Assembly (NCBI GenBank): GCA_958450365.1
Contig: CAUEEP010000921.1
Location: 372,001 to 436,000 of the forward strand
Length of the DNA stretch: 64,000 nucleotides
Source of the DNA: Mesorhabditis belari
Lineage: Eukaryota > Nematoda > Chromadorea > Rhabditida > Rhabditidae
Direction of reading: 5' to 3'
The position numbers and the translations under genes are program-made. Positions 11,031 to 19,988 of the stretch are shown here, piece by piece; positions within the stretch are counted from its first letter, which is position 1; every line of letters starts with the position of its first letter. Under the pieces are notes generated by a model that worked only from the letters and a program-made list of their open reading frames with translations, did not search any database and was not told the DNA's origin.

Positions 11031-13607
11031 ATGTGGGAATCCATTGAAGAAGTGCCGGGTTTGAGTGTTCATGAGAAACGAGTATGGATAGCTGAAGAGA
11101 TCAAGACTTTGATTGAATCAGGAAAAACCATTGATGAAATTGAAAAGTCAGAAAAGTTTCCCTCATTCATTAAACCAATGATTAAACTTGAAGCGGCAAA
11201 AATGATGCTGAAAAAATGCATTAAAGAAAGCAGTAAAGAAAGCAGTAAAGAAAGCAGTAAAATGGCAGTAAAAGCGATTTACTTTGAGGTAATCGTTGAA
11301 GGACTTCTTTCAGAAAACGCTGACATTGTAGCCAGTGCTCTGCAAGCACAGAAACACTTTTTCGACTTCACTAATGAATTCAGCAGTATTGAATTTCTTT
11401 TCGACAAACTTTTTCACTTACTTTCTTATAATACACGATGTGAAGTGATTAGGAAACTTCCGCGTCGCTTGAGGCTAAGTAAAAATACTCGAATAGCTGA
11501 GAAGTTTTTCGAAGCCGTTCTCCGAGACTTTGGCTTTCAAAAGGCAAAAGCTTTTCTGATGGCTTGCTCAGAAGACTTTATCAAGAATTCGATTTTAAAG
11601 TATCGACTCCTTTTTTCAACTCCTTTTATAAAAGAGATCGACAAATACTCTTTAAAGTTTCCGAATTTCCGGAGTTGGTATTTGAAGTTGAGGTCAAATG
11701 ACAGAACAATTCAAGATTCAAGATCCAAGCACAATGCTCCACTTGACACTGACTCTCTAAAAAGATTAATCAAAAAAGATCTACACACTTTCATTGAGAT
11801 TTATGAAAATTCTTTTGATCCAAATGGACCAAATGGATCAAATGGGCTAAATGGACCAAATGGACCAAATGGACTAAATGGACCAAATGGACCAAATGAA
11901 CCACATGAACCAAATGGATCAAATGAACCAAATGAATCAAATGAACTAAATGAACCAAATAGACCAAATGAACCAAATGGATCAAATGAACCAAATGGAC
12001 CAAATGAACCAAATGGACCAAATGGATCAAATGAACCAAATGAACCAAATGAGCCAAATGAACCAAATGGATCAAATGAACCAAATGGACCAAATGAACC
12101 AAATGAACCAAATGGATCAAATGAACCAAATGGACCAAATGAGCCAAATGAACCAAATGGATCAAATGAACCAAATGGACCAAATGAACCAAATGAACCA
12201 AATGAATCAAATAGACCAAATCGACCAAATCGACCTAATCGACCAAATCTTTCTTTATCAAACAAACAAAAAGAATTCTTTGCTCGAAATGCGAGAGAAC
12301 ACTATTTAACAAAACCTCGACTCTATTTTCGATTCTTAAATGCTGATAAGCTTGATGATCGCAGTCTTGAGACAATGTTTCCAAAACTTTTACCTGATGA
12401 GATAAAAGACTTCGGCACAAGTCAAGCTTTAGAATATTTAAAGCATTATTCGAAAGATAAACTCTCATTTCTGTTAAACACTTATGAGAAGATTTATGGG
12501 GAAAACTTGCTTGATGATGAGAGGAATGTAACGGAAGAATTGTTTATGATGTTGCCGCTAGAGGAGAGAGTTAAACAAGCGAGGATTAAGATTGAAAAAG
12601 AGGGAAAAGGAGAGGATGTTTGTTGGGCGGAGATCCCTTGGGAATGCCATTTACCAGTCGAAGAAATTGTGCCAAAGTTGAGGGAAAAGGTGGCTGAAAA
12701 TTCGGATATGGATGAGAGATGTGAGTTGATTTCTCACATGTTGCATTGTTGTGTGATGAATAGGGATTTGTCGGCACTTTTGGAGGTATTCAAGTATGCG
12801 AGAGATCGCAATGAGATTTCATCCTTTCAGCAAAACTTCATCGATCACGTTGAATCGATTTGTGATTTGTCAATCTTTACCAAAGAGCACTGGGAGATTC
12901 TCATTCAGTCCGTGAAGAGACTATTTGTCAAGGCTACTGTGGCAAACTTGCACCAGATTTCAATCTCACTCTTGACCAAGGCAATCGAGTTTCATTTTGT
13001 CAACAATTTACCCTTTGATACGCTGCTGGAGATGATCTTTGACTTGTTGTCACGTGGAAATTCTAGCTGGAATTTGTGCATCGATCAGCCCAAATATGAA
13101 CGGATTTGTCTAGTGGAATTCTTGAATCTTGTCAAAGAAAAACGCAACTTGATCAATGATGATCTTTGGAAGAAGATTAAATTGAATACGCTTGAGAAGT
13201 TGTTAAAGATGATTCAAGATTATAATGAGAGAATACAGGATTACCAAGATTTGGAAGCTAAAGAACAAGAAGCTCTAGAAGACGGAGCTCTAGAACAAAG
13301 AGCTCTAGAACAAAGAGCTCTAGAACAAAGAGCTTTAGAACAAGGAGCTCTAGAACAAGGAGCTCTAGAACAAAGAGCTCTAGAAGAAGGAGCTCTAGAA
13401 CAAAGAGCTCTAGAAGAAGGAGCTCTAGAAGAAGGAGCTCTAGAACAAAGAGCTTTAGAACAAGGAGCTTTAGAACAAGGAGCTCTAGAACAAGGAGCTC
13501 TAGAACAAAGAGCTCTAGAAGAAGGAGCTCTAGAAGAAGGAGCTCTAGAACAAAGAGCTTTAGAACAAGGAGCTTTAGAACAAGGAGCTCTAGAACAAGG
13601 AGCCTAG
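11031..13607 (+). CDS. Large intronless gene, first part: unrecognised helical protein with Asn/Pro-rich and ALEQG repeats
   Basis: Opens with ATG at 11031 (MWESIEEVPGLSVHEKRVWI) and runs 858 codons without an intron. Residues about 1-260 look all-helical (alpha-solenoid-like) and include a short ESSK triple. Residues about 264-405 are nine-base/three-residue repeats NGP, NEP and NGS. Helical sequence resumes to about 745, then a run of ALEQG/ALEQR pentapeptides. The frame ends at 13607 only because the repeat lost bases; the protein resumes in another frame to 16350. The segment DLLSRGNSSWNLCIDQPKYE resembles LQLSRGYSSTWNFFPEKPEF after the repeat, so the protein carries an internal duplication on either side of the array. 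I do not recognise the family. Base use is AT-rich, like its surroundings. Confidence 0.75.
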   Translation: MWESIEEVPGLSVHEKRVWIAEEIKTLIESGKTIDEIEKSEKFPSFIKPMIKLEAAKMMLKKCIKESSKESSKESSKMAVKAIYFEVIVEGLLSENADIVASALQAQKHFFDFTNEFSSIEFLFDKLFHLLSYNTRCEVIRKLPRRLRLSKNTRIAEKFFEAVLRDFGFQKAKAFLMACSEDFIKNSILKYRLLFSTPFIKEIDKYSLKFPNFRSWYLKLRSNDRTIQDSRSKHNAPLDTDSLKRLIKKDLHTFIEIYENSFDPNGPNGSNGLNGPNGPNGLNGPNGPNEPHEPNGSNEPNESNELNEPNRPNEPNGSNEPNGPNEPNGPNGSNEPNEPNEPNEPNGSNEPNGPNEPNEPNGSNEPNGPNEPNEPNGSNEPNGPNEPNEPNESNRPNRPNRPNRPNLSLSNKQKEFFARNAREHYLTKPRLYFRFLNADKLDDRSLETMFPKLLPDEIKDFGTSQALEYLKHYSKDKLSFLLNTYEKIYGENLLDDERNVTEELFMMLPLEERVKQARIKIEKEGKGEDVCWAEIPWECHLPVEEIVPKLREKVAENSDMDERCELISHMLHCCVMNRDLSALLEVFKYARDRNEISSFQQNFIDHVESICDLSIFTKEHWEILIQSVKRLFVKATVANLHQISISLLTKAIEFHFVNNLPFDTLLEMIFDLLSRGNSSWNLCIDQPKYERICLVEFLNLVKEKRNLINDDLWKKIKLNTLEKLLKMIQDYNERIQDYQDLEAKEQEALEDGALEQRALEQRALEQRALEQGALEQGALEQRALEEGALEQRALEEGALEEGALEQRALEQGALEQGALEQGALEQRALEEGALEEGALEQRALEQGALEQGALEQGA
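11818..12249. repeat. Coding 9-bp repeat (caaatgaac / caaatggac)
   Basis: About 48 in-frame 9-bp units coding Asn-Gly/Glu-Pro/Ser. Both strands stay open over this stretch; the minus-strand and other-frame readings are artefacts. Confidence 0.95.
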
Positions 13608-13850
13608 AACAAAGAACCTAGAAGAAGGGCTCTAGAACAAAGAGCTCTAGAAGAAGGAGCTCTGAAGAGGAGCTCTAGAACAAAGAGCTCTAGAACAAAG
13701 AGCTTTAGAACAAGGAGCTTTAGAACAAGGAGCTTTAGAACAAGGAGCTCTAGAACAAGGAGCTCTAGAACAAGGAGCTCTAGAACAAAGAGCTCTAGAA
13801 CAAGGAGCTCTAGAACAAAGAGCTCTAGAACAAAGAGCTCTTAAACAACA
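13266..13850. repeat. Coding 15-bp repeat (gctctagaacaaaga)
   Basis: About 39 copies of a 15-bp unit. Copies between about 13600 and 13680 have lost single bases, which breaks the frame; upstream and downstream copies are regular. Confidence 0.95.
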
Positions 13851-16350
13851 AAAAGAGCTATTGTTTATCGAAGATTTTCCCTGGTTTTACGAAGAAATCC
13901 AGACGTTTTCGAATAATAAAGAAAAATTTCCGAACCTCTTGATGAATTATCTAAAAACAACGCTATATTTTCGTTTAAGAGAATCACTGTCCCCTGAAGA
14001 ACCACTAAAACTTATGTTCTTACAATTATCACGTGGATACAGTTCAACTTGGAACTTTTTTCCGGAAAAACCCGAATTCGAGAGGGTATGTCTCGTTCAT
14101 TTTCTACGTTTTGCCGAAGAAACAATTGGAAGTGTGTTCTGGGAAAAGATCAAAGTCGATTGTGTGTGCAATTTGATTGTTTCTATCAATCGTTACAACA
14201 CACGAGAACTAAATCCACCAAAAGAAAAAGAGTGCCTAGTTCCGGAAAGTATCTCTTGGATTTTCGCCGAACTTGAGAACATTTTAAGAGACGATGTGCT
14301 CGAAAAGCGACCACAATTGACCTCAATTTGGCCGTCTTTAAAAACTCTAAATCCAGACCTGTACAAGGAATTGAGGCATTTAAATCATGATAATGTTGAC
14401 AAGGTTGAGAAAAGTCTTTTAGAAAAGCTAAAAAACGATCCACAAAGTGTTCTCATCGACTGGGAAAAGCATTTCGACGAATTCCATGACAATTACTACA
14501 GTCCAATTGTGCAGAAATTTGTGAAATCCCTTCGTTGGCACAATGAAATACGTTTAAAGTTTTCTGCACGTTGTTTAAATGATATCAAGAAGAAAAGAGG
14601 CAACTTTTTGGTGCTTTACGCGTTACTAGTTGATGGAGAAACTTTCTCATCTTTTGTAACTCATCTAATGCTCGAGAAAAGTGTCGAGGAGGCGGATGCA
14701 AGAGAAAACTTTCAAATCATTCATCGCATAGCTGTTGGAATGAAGCTCACGAGGACTCCAGTTTCATTTGAGTTGATTGAGAAGCTTTGTGAAGGGGATT
14801 ATTTGATAAATAAAGGAGATTATTTGATAAATAAAGGAGATTATTTGATAAATAATCCCCTCCACAAAACATGGGCTTTTCTAAAGACTTTTTGTGTATC
14901 AATATCTTTGTCCAAAGCGATACCATTTACTCAAAAGCTATCAAAGACAATCTCAAAAGCAAAGCATTCAAAAGATACTGCTCATTGCTCATTTGCTCAA
15001 AAGATTGATAGCTATCAAGATATCAAACAAAGCTCCAAAGCTATCAAAGAAGAGAACGAAGAACAAAGCTCTAAAGCTATCAAAGAAGAGAACGAAGAAC
15101 AAAGCTCTAAAGCTATCAAAGAAGAGAACGATGAACAAAGCTCCAAAGCTATCAAAGAAGAGAACGAAGAACAAAGCTATAAACCTATCAAAAACTCAAA
15201 TCATCTTATCTCTTTGGCTAAACAGGGAATCCAATTGATGTGTCTTCTAGCCAACTTTAATCAACTCAGTGATTTTCTGATTATTTGTTGGGAAGAGAAC
15301 GAAGAACAGACAATCCAAGAACTCGTCCTCAAACAAGCTTTTACCATATTTTTCAAAGCACCAAGCTCAATCACTTGGAAACCATTGAAAACAATCCTTT
15401 CGACAATCAGTCAGAAACACGAGAATCTGTTGTCTCATGTCTCATCGGCTCAATGGCAATGGCTCAATGGCATTAAGGTCAATAAAGTACCTGATGAATA
15501 CATTGTTGAATATATGCAAATTAACCTCGAAATCATTGATCGACTTGAGAGAAACGAATCCAAATCAAATCCAAATCATAAGCAAATCAATCACAAGCAA
15601 ATCAATCACATAAGCACTTTGATCAGAGGCATTGACAATGTTATTTGCGATTTATTGCCAGAAGAATTCATCAGCAAACTACTTGAGAGATATCTTTTTC
15701 ATAGAAATCAAGGAAATCATGCGAGAAATCTTCTCGTCGATGTTTACCTTCAAACAAGCGAAACAAAATTCATTCAACGTTTAGAGACGTTTATAAAGAT
15801 TTTTGAAAAAAGTATCAACAATGCGGCACTGGATTCTTGTGCTCTAGATGCACAGGAATTGATTTCGAGAATTGTGTACACCAGAATGAAGCCCGAGCAT
15901 CGTTTGGTGACGGTGAGAAGAGTGCTGGAGACATTTCAATCCGTCCTCACACACATCGATGATCCGAAATCTTATCTTTTATTGATTTATGCAAATGAAT
16001 GGGTTCAAGCGCCGACACCAAGTGATTTCGCGAGAAAAATAAACGCAAAACTTCCCGGTTTGATTCAATTGTACACCCCGTGGCTTAGCTTTTACATTGT
16101 CGACATCTTAAAACAATTCTTAATCCATGGAACTTTCGATTGCTCGAAAAAATCCGAAGAGAAGACTCGAGAATTCATTGAAACGATGAGCGATTTTGGG
16201 GAAGTTGAGGCTGGTTTTACAACGGTGCAACTGTTGCTGCTGTTTGACAAAAATAAACGTGAAAATGACTATGCGAGAGTTTTTGAGAAGCTGAAGAAAT
16301 TTGATCACCCTCCCACGTTGAGCCTTCTAAATTTGATGCCAAAAGAATGA
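13666..16350 (+). CDS. Large intronless gene, second part (frame-shifted continuation)
   Basis: Open without a stop from 13666 inside the 15-bp repeat to TGA at 16350. There is no plausible ATG at its front (the first sits well inside homologous sequence), so this is the continuation of the 11031 gene after a net 5-base deficit in the repeat, not a separate gene. It is mostly predicted helix, with a triple NKGDYLI repeat (about 14790-14850) and a fourfold SSKAIKEENEEQ repeat (about 15030-15180). The end reads LSLLNLMPKE. Whether the frameshift is real or an assembly error in the repeat cannot be told from sequence alone. Function unknown. Confidence 0.7.
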   Translation, partial: RGALEQRALEQRALEQGALEQGALEQGALEQGALEQGALEQRALEQGALEQRALEQRALKQQKELLFIEDFPWFYEEIQTFSNNKEKFPNLLMNYLKTTLYFRLRESLSPEEPLKLMFLQLSRGYSSTWNFFPEKPEFERVCLVHFLRFAEETIGSVFWEKIKVDCVCNLIVSINRYNTRELNPPKEKECLVPESISWIFAELENILRDDVLEKRPQLTSIWPSLKTLNPDLYKELRHLNHDNVDKVEKSLLEKLKNDPQSVLIDWEKHFDEFHDNYYSPIVQKFVKSLRWHNEIRLKFSARCLNDIKKKRGNFLVLYALLVDGETFSSFVTHLMLEKSVEEADARENFQIIHRIAVGMKLTRTPVSFELIEKLCEGDYLINKGDYLINKGDYLINNPLHKTWAFLKTFCVSISLSKAIPFTQKLSKTISKAKHSKDTAHCSFAQKIDSYQDIKQSSKAIKEENEEQSSKAIKEENEEQSSKAIKEENDEQSSKAIKEENEEQSYKPIKNSNHLISLAKQGIQLMCLLANFNQLSDFLIICWEENEEQTIQELVLKQAFTIFFKAPSSITWKPLKTILSTISQKHENLLSHVSSAQWQWLNGIKVNKVPDEYIVEYMQINLEIIDRLERNESKSNPNHKQINHKQINHISTLIRGIDNVICDLLPEEFISKLLERYLFHRNQGNHARNLLVDVYLQTSETKFIQRLETFIKIFEKSINNAALDSCALDAQELISRIVYTRMKPEHRLVTVRRVLETFQSVLTHIDDPKSYLLLIYANEWVQAPTPSDFARKINAKLPGLIQLYTPWLSFYIVDILKQFLIHGTFDCSKKSEEKTREFIETMSDFGEVEAGFTTVQLLLLFDKNKRENDYARVFEKLKKFDHPPTLSLLNLMPKE

Positions 16351-16499
16351 ATTTTGTTAATCAATTTTGATCGTTTTGTTTTATTTTGTTTATTTGGATG
16401 TTTTTGTATCAGTTTTTGCGAGTTTTTGTGCTAATTTCTATTGTTTTTTTTTTGAAATGCGGCTCATAACATGATACGACGTTGTTGCGGTAATTCTTG

Positions 16500-17160
16500 G
16501 TCACCCTGTATAACAAAAACTGGCTCAAAACGCTCAAATCAACTTGTATTTTACTTTTTACGCGAGTTTTTGAGCCAATTTTGAATGCCCGGATAAAAAT
16601 CACCCCATTTTACCGATAAAAATCTCTCTATTTACCGCTAAAAATCCCCCCTTTTACCACTAAAAATCCCCTCCCGTTATCGCAAAAAGTACCCAAGAAG
16701 TCTCCATCTTTTTCATCGCTGAGAAGAAAAAGAGAAGCCAGATCAGCCAGATAAGAGAAATCGAGTGTTTAATCGATTTTCGAGACTCGATACTCGATTT
16801 TAAACAAGTATGCGTTTACATGAAACAAATCTCTGCGAGAGTCTTTGAAGAGCTGAAGAAGTTTGATCACCCTTTCACGTTGAGCCTTCTAAATTTGATG
16901 CCAAAAGAATAAATTTGTATCGTTTCGTTAATTTGCATGTTTTACGCGAGTTTTTGAGCCAATTTTTAATACCGCCCGGATAAAAATCCCTCCTTTTACC
17001 GATAAAAATCCCGTCCCGTTATCGGAAAAGTACCCAGAAAGGATCCATCTTTTTCATCGCTGAGATGAAAGAAGAAAAAGAGAAGCCTGAGAAGCCAGAT
17101 AAGAGAAATCGAGTGTTTAATCGATTTTCGACACTCGATACTCGATTTTAAACAAGTATG
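16500..17160. repeat. Tandem ~385-bp duplication downstream of the intronless gene
   Basis: The block with 'cgcgagtttttgagccaat', the 'gataaaaatccc' run and 'cgagtgtttaatcgatttt' occurs at about 16560-16920 and again at about 16930-17240. Each copy ends in a short fragment of the gene's last exon (AEELKKFDHPFTLSLLNL-like). Confidence 0.85.
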
Positions 17161-17242
17161 CGTTTACATGAAACAAATCTCTGCGGGAGTTTTTGAAAAG
17201 CTGAAGAAGTTTGATCACCCTTTCACATTGAGCCTTCTAAAT

Positions 17243-17567
17243 TGTCGACATCTTAAAACAATTCTTAATCCATGGAACTTTCGATTGCTCGAAAAAATCC
17301 GAAGAGAAGACTCGAGAATTCATTGAAACGATGAGCGATTTTGGGGAAGTTGAGGCTGGTTTTACAACGGTGCAACTGTTGCTGCTGTTTGACAAAAATA
17401 AACGTGAAAATGACTATGCGAGAGTTTTTGAGAAACTAAAGAAATTTGATCACCCTCCCTTGAACCAATTTGATCACCTTGAGCCTTCTAAATTTGATGC
17501 CAAAAGAATAAATTTGTTAATCAATTTTGATTGTTTTGTTTTATTTTGTTTATTTGGATGTTTTTGG
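17243..17567 (+). pseudogene. Truncated copy of the 3' end of the 11031-16350 gene
   Basis: Nearly identical to 16097-16407, including MSDFGEVEAGFTTVQLLLLF and part of the 3' flank, with a ~19-base insertion before the last codons. It lacks the rest of the gene, so it is a duplicated fragment. Confidence 0.9.
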
Positions 17568-17765
17568 TAAAAATTTCAGAACAATCCAATCTTGGGAAGG
17601 TTGATTTTCAAATTAGGCTCAAAATGCACTTTTGTGCTAATTTAATCCATTCTCGTTTGAATTTAAGCAAGATTTTAAAAAAAGATTAAAAGAAAGAGAA
17701 CGATCGATTGATTGAGAACGGTCGATCGATTGCCACTAAATCAATTGAACGGTTGAATATCTTTA

Positions 17766-18786
17766 AAAAGAGGCGTATATAAGGCGGTGTATATAAGGCG
17801 GTGTATATAAGGCGGTGTATATAAGGCGGTGTATATAAGACGGCGTATATAATACGGCGTATATAAGGCGGCGTTTATAAGACGACGTATATAAGACGGC
17901 GTTCATAAGACGACGTATATAAGACGGTGTTTATAAGGCGGCGTATATAAGGCGGCCTATGTAAGGCAGCATGTATAAGGCGGCCTATGTAAGGCAACAA
18001 GATACTCAAGGCATTGCACACCAAGAAGTTTCACTGGAAGAAGATTTTGAAACAGAAATAGCTTTATTTAACAGTAACAAATAAGGAAACAAGAGATCAT
18101 TCGATATGACCGCCTTTTGCCTTGATAACAGCCCTTAATCGGTTCGGATATGCCTCCACTGCGGCCCGAATGTCATCTTGAGGAGTCGCCTTCCATCCTT
18201 TGGTCAAAGACTTCTTCAAGGTCAAAGACTTCCTCAAAGAATCCAAACTTGTGTGTTTTCGAGAGCAGACATTAGCCTCTAAGATTGCCCAAATGGAAAA
18301 GTCCATCACATTGAGATCCGGTGAGTTTGGAGGCCATTCATCCTTGGTGATCACTGAGGGAAAGTTGGCCACACACCAGTCCTGAACCGTCTTCTTCGTG
18401 TGAGCGGGAGGCAATTAGGCAAGAATAAAGAAGATAGAACGCAACACAACAAAAAAGGGGGCAAAAAAATAAGAAAGCTGTTTGGAAAACGGTCTCTTGT
18501 TGCAATAATTATGACGCACCCTGTATATAAGGTGGCGTACATAAGACGGTGTTTATAAGGCGGCGTTTATAAGACGACGGATATAAGGCGGCGTATATAA
18601 GGCGGTGTATATAAGACGACGTATATAATACAGCGTATATAATACGGCGTATATAATACGGCGTTTATAAGACGGTGTTTATAAGGCGGCGTATATAATA
18701 CGGCGTATATAAGGCGGCGTATATAAGGCGGCGTATGTAACGCAGCGTATATATTCGCCTATGTAACGCAGCGTATATAAGACAGC
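17766..18786. repeat. 12-bp array (gtatataaggcg), interrupted by a transposon
   Basis: Copies of the 12-bp unit fill 17766-18004 and 18527-18786; the sequence between is transposon-derived. The same unit on both sides implies insertion into one array. The unit contains TATAAGG. Confidence 0.9.
18097..18414 (-). pseudogene. Tc1/mariner (DDxD) transposase C-terminal relic
   Basis: Reads PPAHTKKTVQDWC, then DEWPPNSPDLNVMDFSIW (third catalytic Asp in VMD) and ends VIKAKGGHIE, the family's usual last residues. The second catalytic Asp and everything upstream are missing. The terminus 'gacgcaccctgta' survives at about 18515-18528 only; the other end is not found. Confidence 0.85.
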
Positions 18787-18964
18787 GTATATATTCGATT
18801 CGTTTTATTTTAAAAGGTATGCAATCACTCAAAAATATAATAGCTCATGAATGCTAGAAACCAGGATTTTCAACTCTTACATTAAAATGCCTGAAAAAGT
18901 TCTAAAATAAAAGATTTTTCAAAAATTGAAAAAAGCCATCTTGTAGATTAAGGATAGGGCTTTT

Positions 18965-19231
18965 TTTAAAAAAAAAAAAATAAAAAAATACATTTATTGA
19001 AAACCAATAATGTGATACAAACAAAGGGTACATAATAAGACATAAAGGTTAAACACACAATTTTATGGCACTGCGGCCGTTCTCACCCCTATTTACCCCT
19101 ATTACCCAAATGTTGTGAAAGAAAAAACCCACTTGGTGGGAAAAAGAAACATTTTTATCTTGCCAGAGTGATTGAACCCTCGACCTTCCGCTTAAGAGAC
19201 AAGACTCCTAACCGGTCGGCCATCTGGCCAT
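18965..19231 (-). mobile_element. SINE-like insertion with tRNA-like head
   Basis: Sits inside the MITE copy, flanked by CTTTT at 18960-18964 and 19232-19236; the empty site CTTTT is seen once at about 19598 in another copy. The minus-strand 5' end is tRNA-like and the 3' end is a T/A-rich run preceded by AATAAA. Confidence 0.7.
19162..19228 (-). tRNA. tRNA-like sequence, anticodon loop reads CTCTTAA (Lys-CTT type), probably SINE head
   Basis: Starts GCCAGAT and ends TCTGGC, giving six acceptor pairs. An A-box-like region (GGCCGACCGGTTAGG) and B-box-like GGGTTCAATC are present. Anticodon and T stems pair poorly, so a working tRNA is doubtful. Confidence 0.45.
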
Positions 19232-19988
19232 CTTTTGAATGAAGCAAACCGTTTTTTGATTGGATAAGCCGTTTTTTCAGAAAACACATTACCCAAAAAA
19301 ACGATCGTTTATAACTTGCCAACCTAATAGTTTAGTTTATCTCTGAATTCTCACCAAATTCTTAGTAAAACAGTAGCGACTACGCGACTTTACGCTCAAA
19401 TTACGATCGTGAATGCGTTAAACTTTACAATATTAGAATCAATAGAATAGAATCAATACCATTAGTTTTTTTTAAAGGCATCTGGCTTGTTAGAACAACT
19501 CTGGAGATGAGCTGACAAGCGGGAAATGTCTGTCAACCTCAGAATTGATTAGAAACTTTAATGCTAACCGTTCATGGCTAGACGTTCATGGGCAGATAGG
19601 GCTTTTGAATGAAGCAAACCGTTTTTTTGATTGGATAAGCCGTTTTTTCAGAAAACACATTACCCAAAAAAACGATCGTTTATAACTTGCCAACATTGAG
19701 GGCAGTCAATAAGAAAAATACACAAAAACCATAAAAACAGGTAAGCAAAAAGTGAAATGGGGCTCATAACATAATAAGGTTTCAATTAAGGGAAAATTCC
19801 AGGGGCTCATAACATTCAATTAAGGGAAAATTCCACTTTTAAAGTGCTTATTTAGCAGTGGCAATTGTTTTTGTGTGAATCGAGATCACTGAAACTGCTC
19901 TCCCCTTTCTTTCTTTTGGTTTTCGGAGAAAGATGCATGTGAAAATGCTAAATTAAACTGTCATTTTAACATCATCAACAACACTCAC

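Larger units (their letters stand above)
17568..19327. mobile_element. Mariner-type MITE copy split by an array, a transposase relic and a SINE-like insert
   Basis: Parts of the family whose complete copy is at 61997-62704 occur at about 17568-17720 and about 18795-18964, resuming at 19232-19327, where it ends in 'aacttgccaacctaa' before TA. The 12-bp array with the DD37D relic lies between the first two parts. A second terminal fragment is at about 19596-19694. Confidence 0.8.

Noticed and set aside
13861..16350. Independent gene starting at TTG 13861
   Set aside because: The frame is open well upstream of 13861 and no start codon precedes the homologous sequence; it is better explained as continuation after a frameshift.
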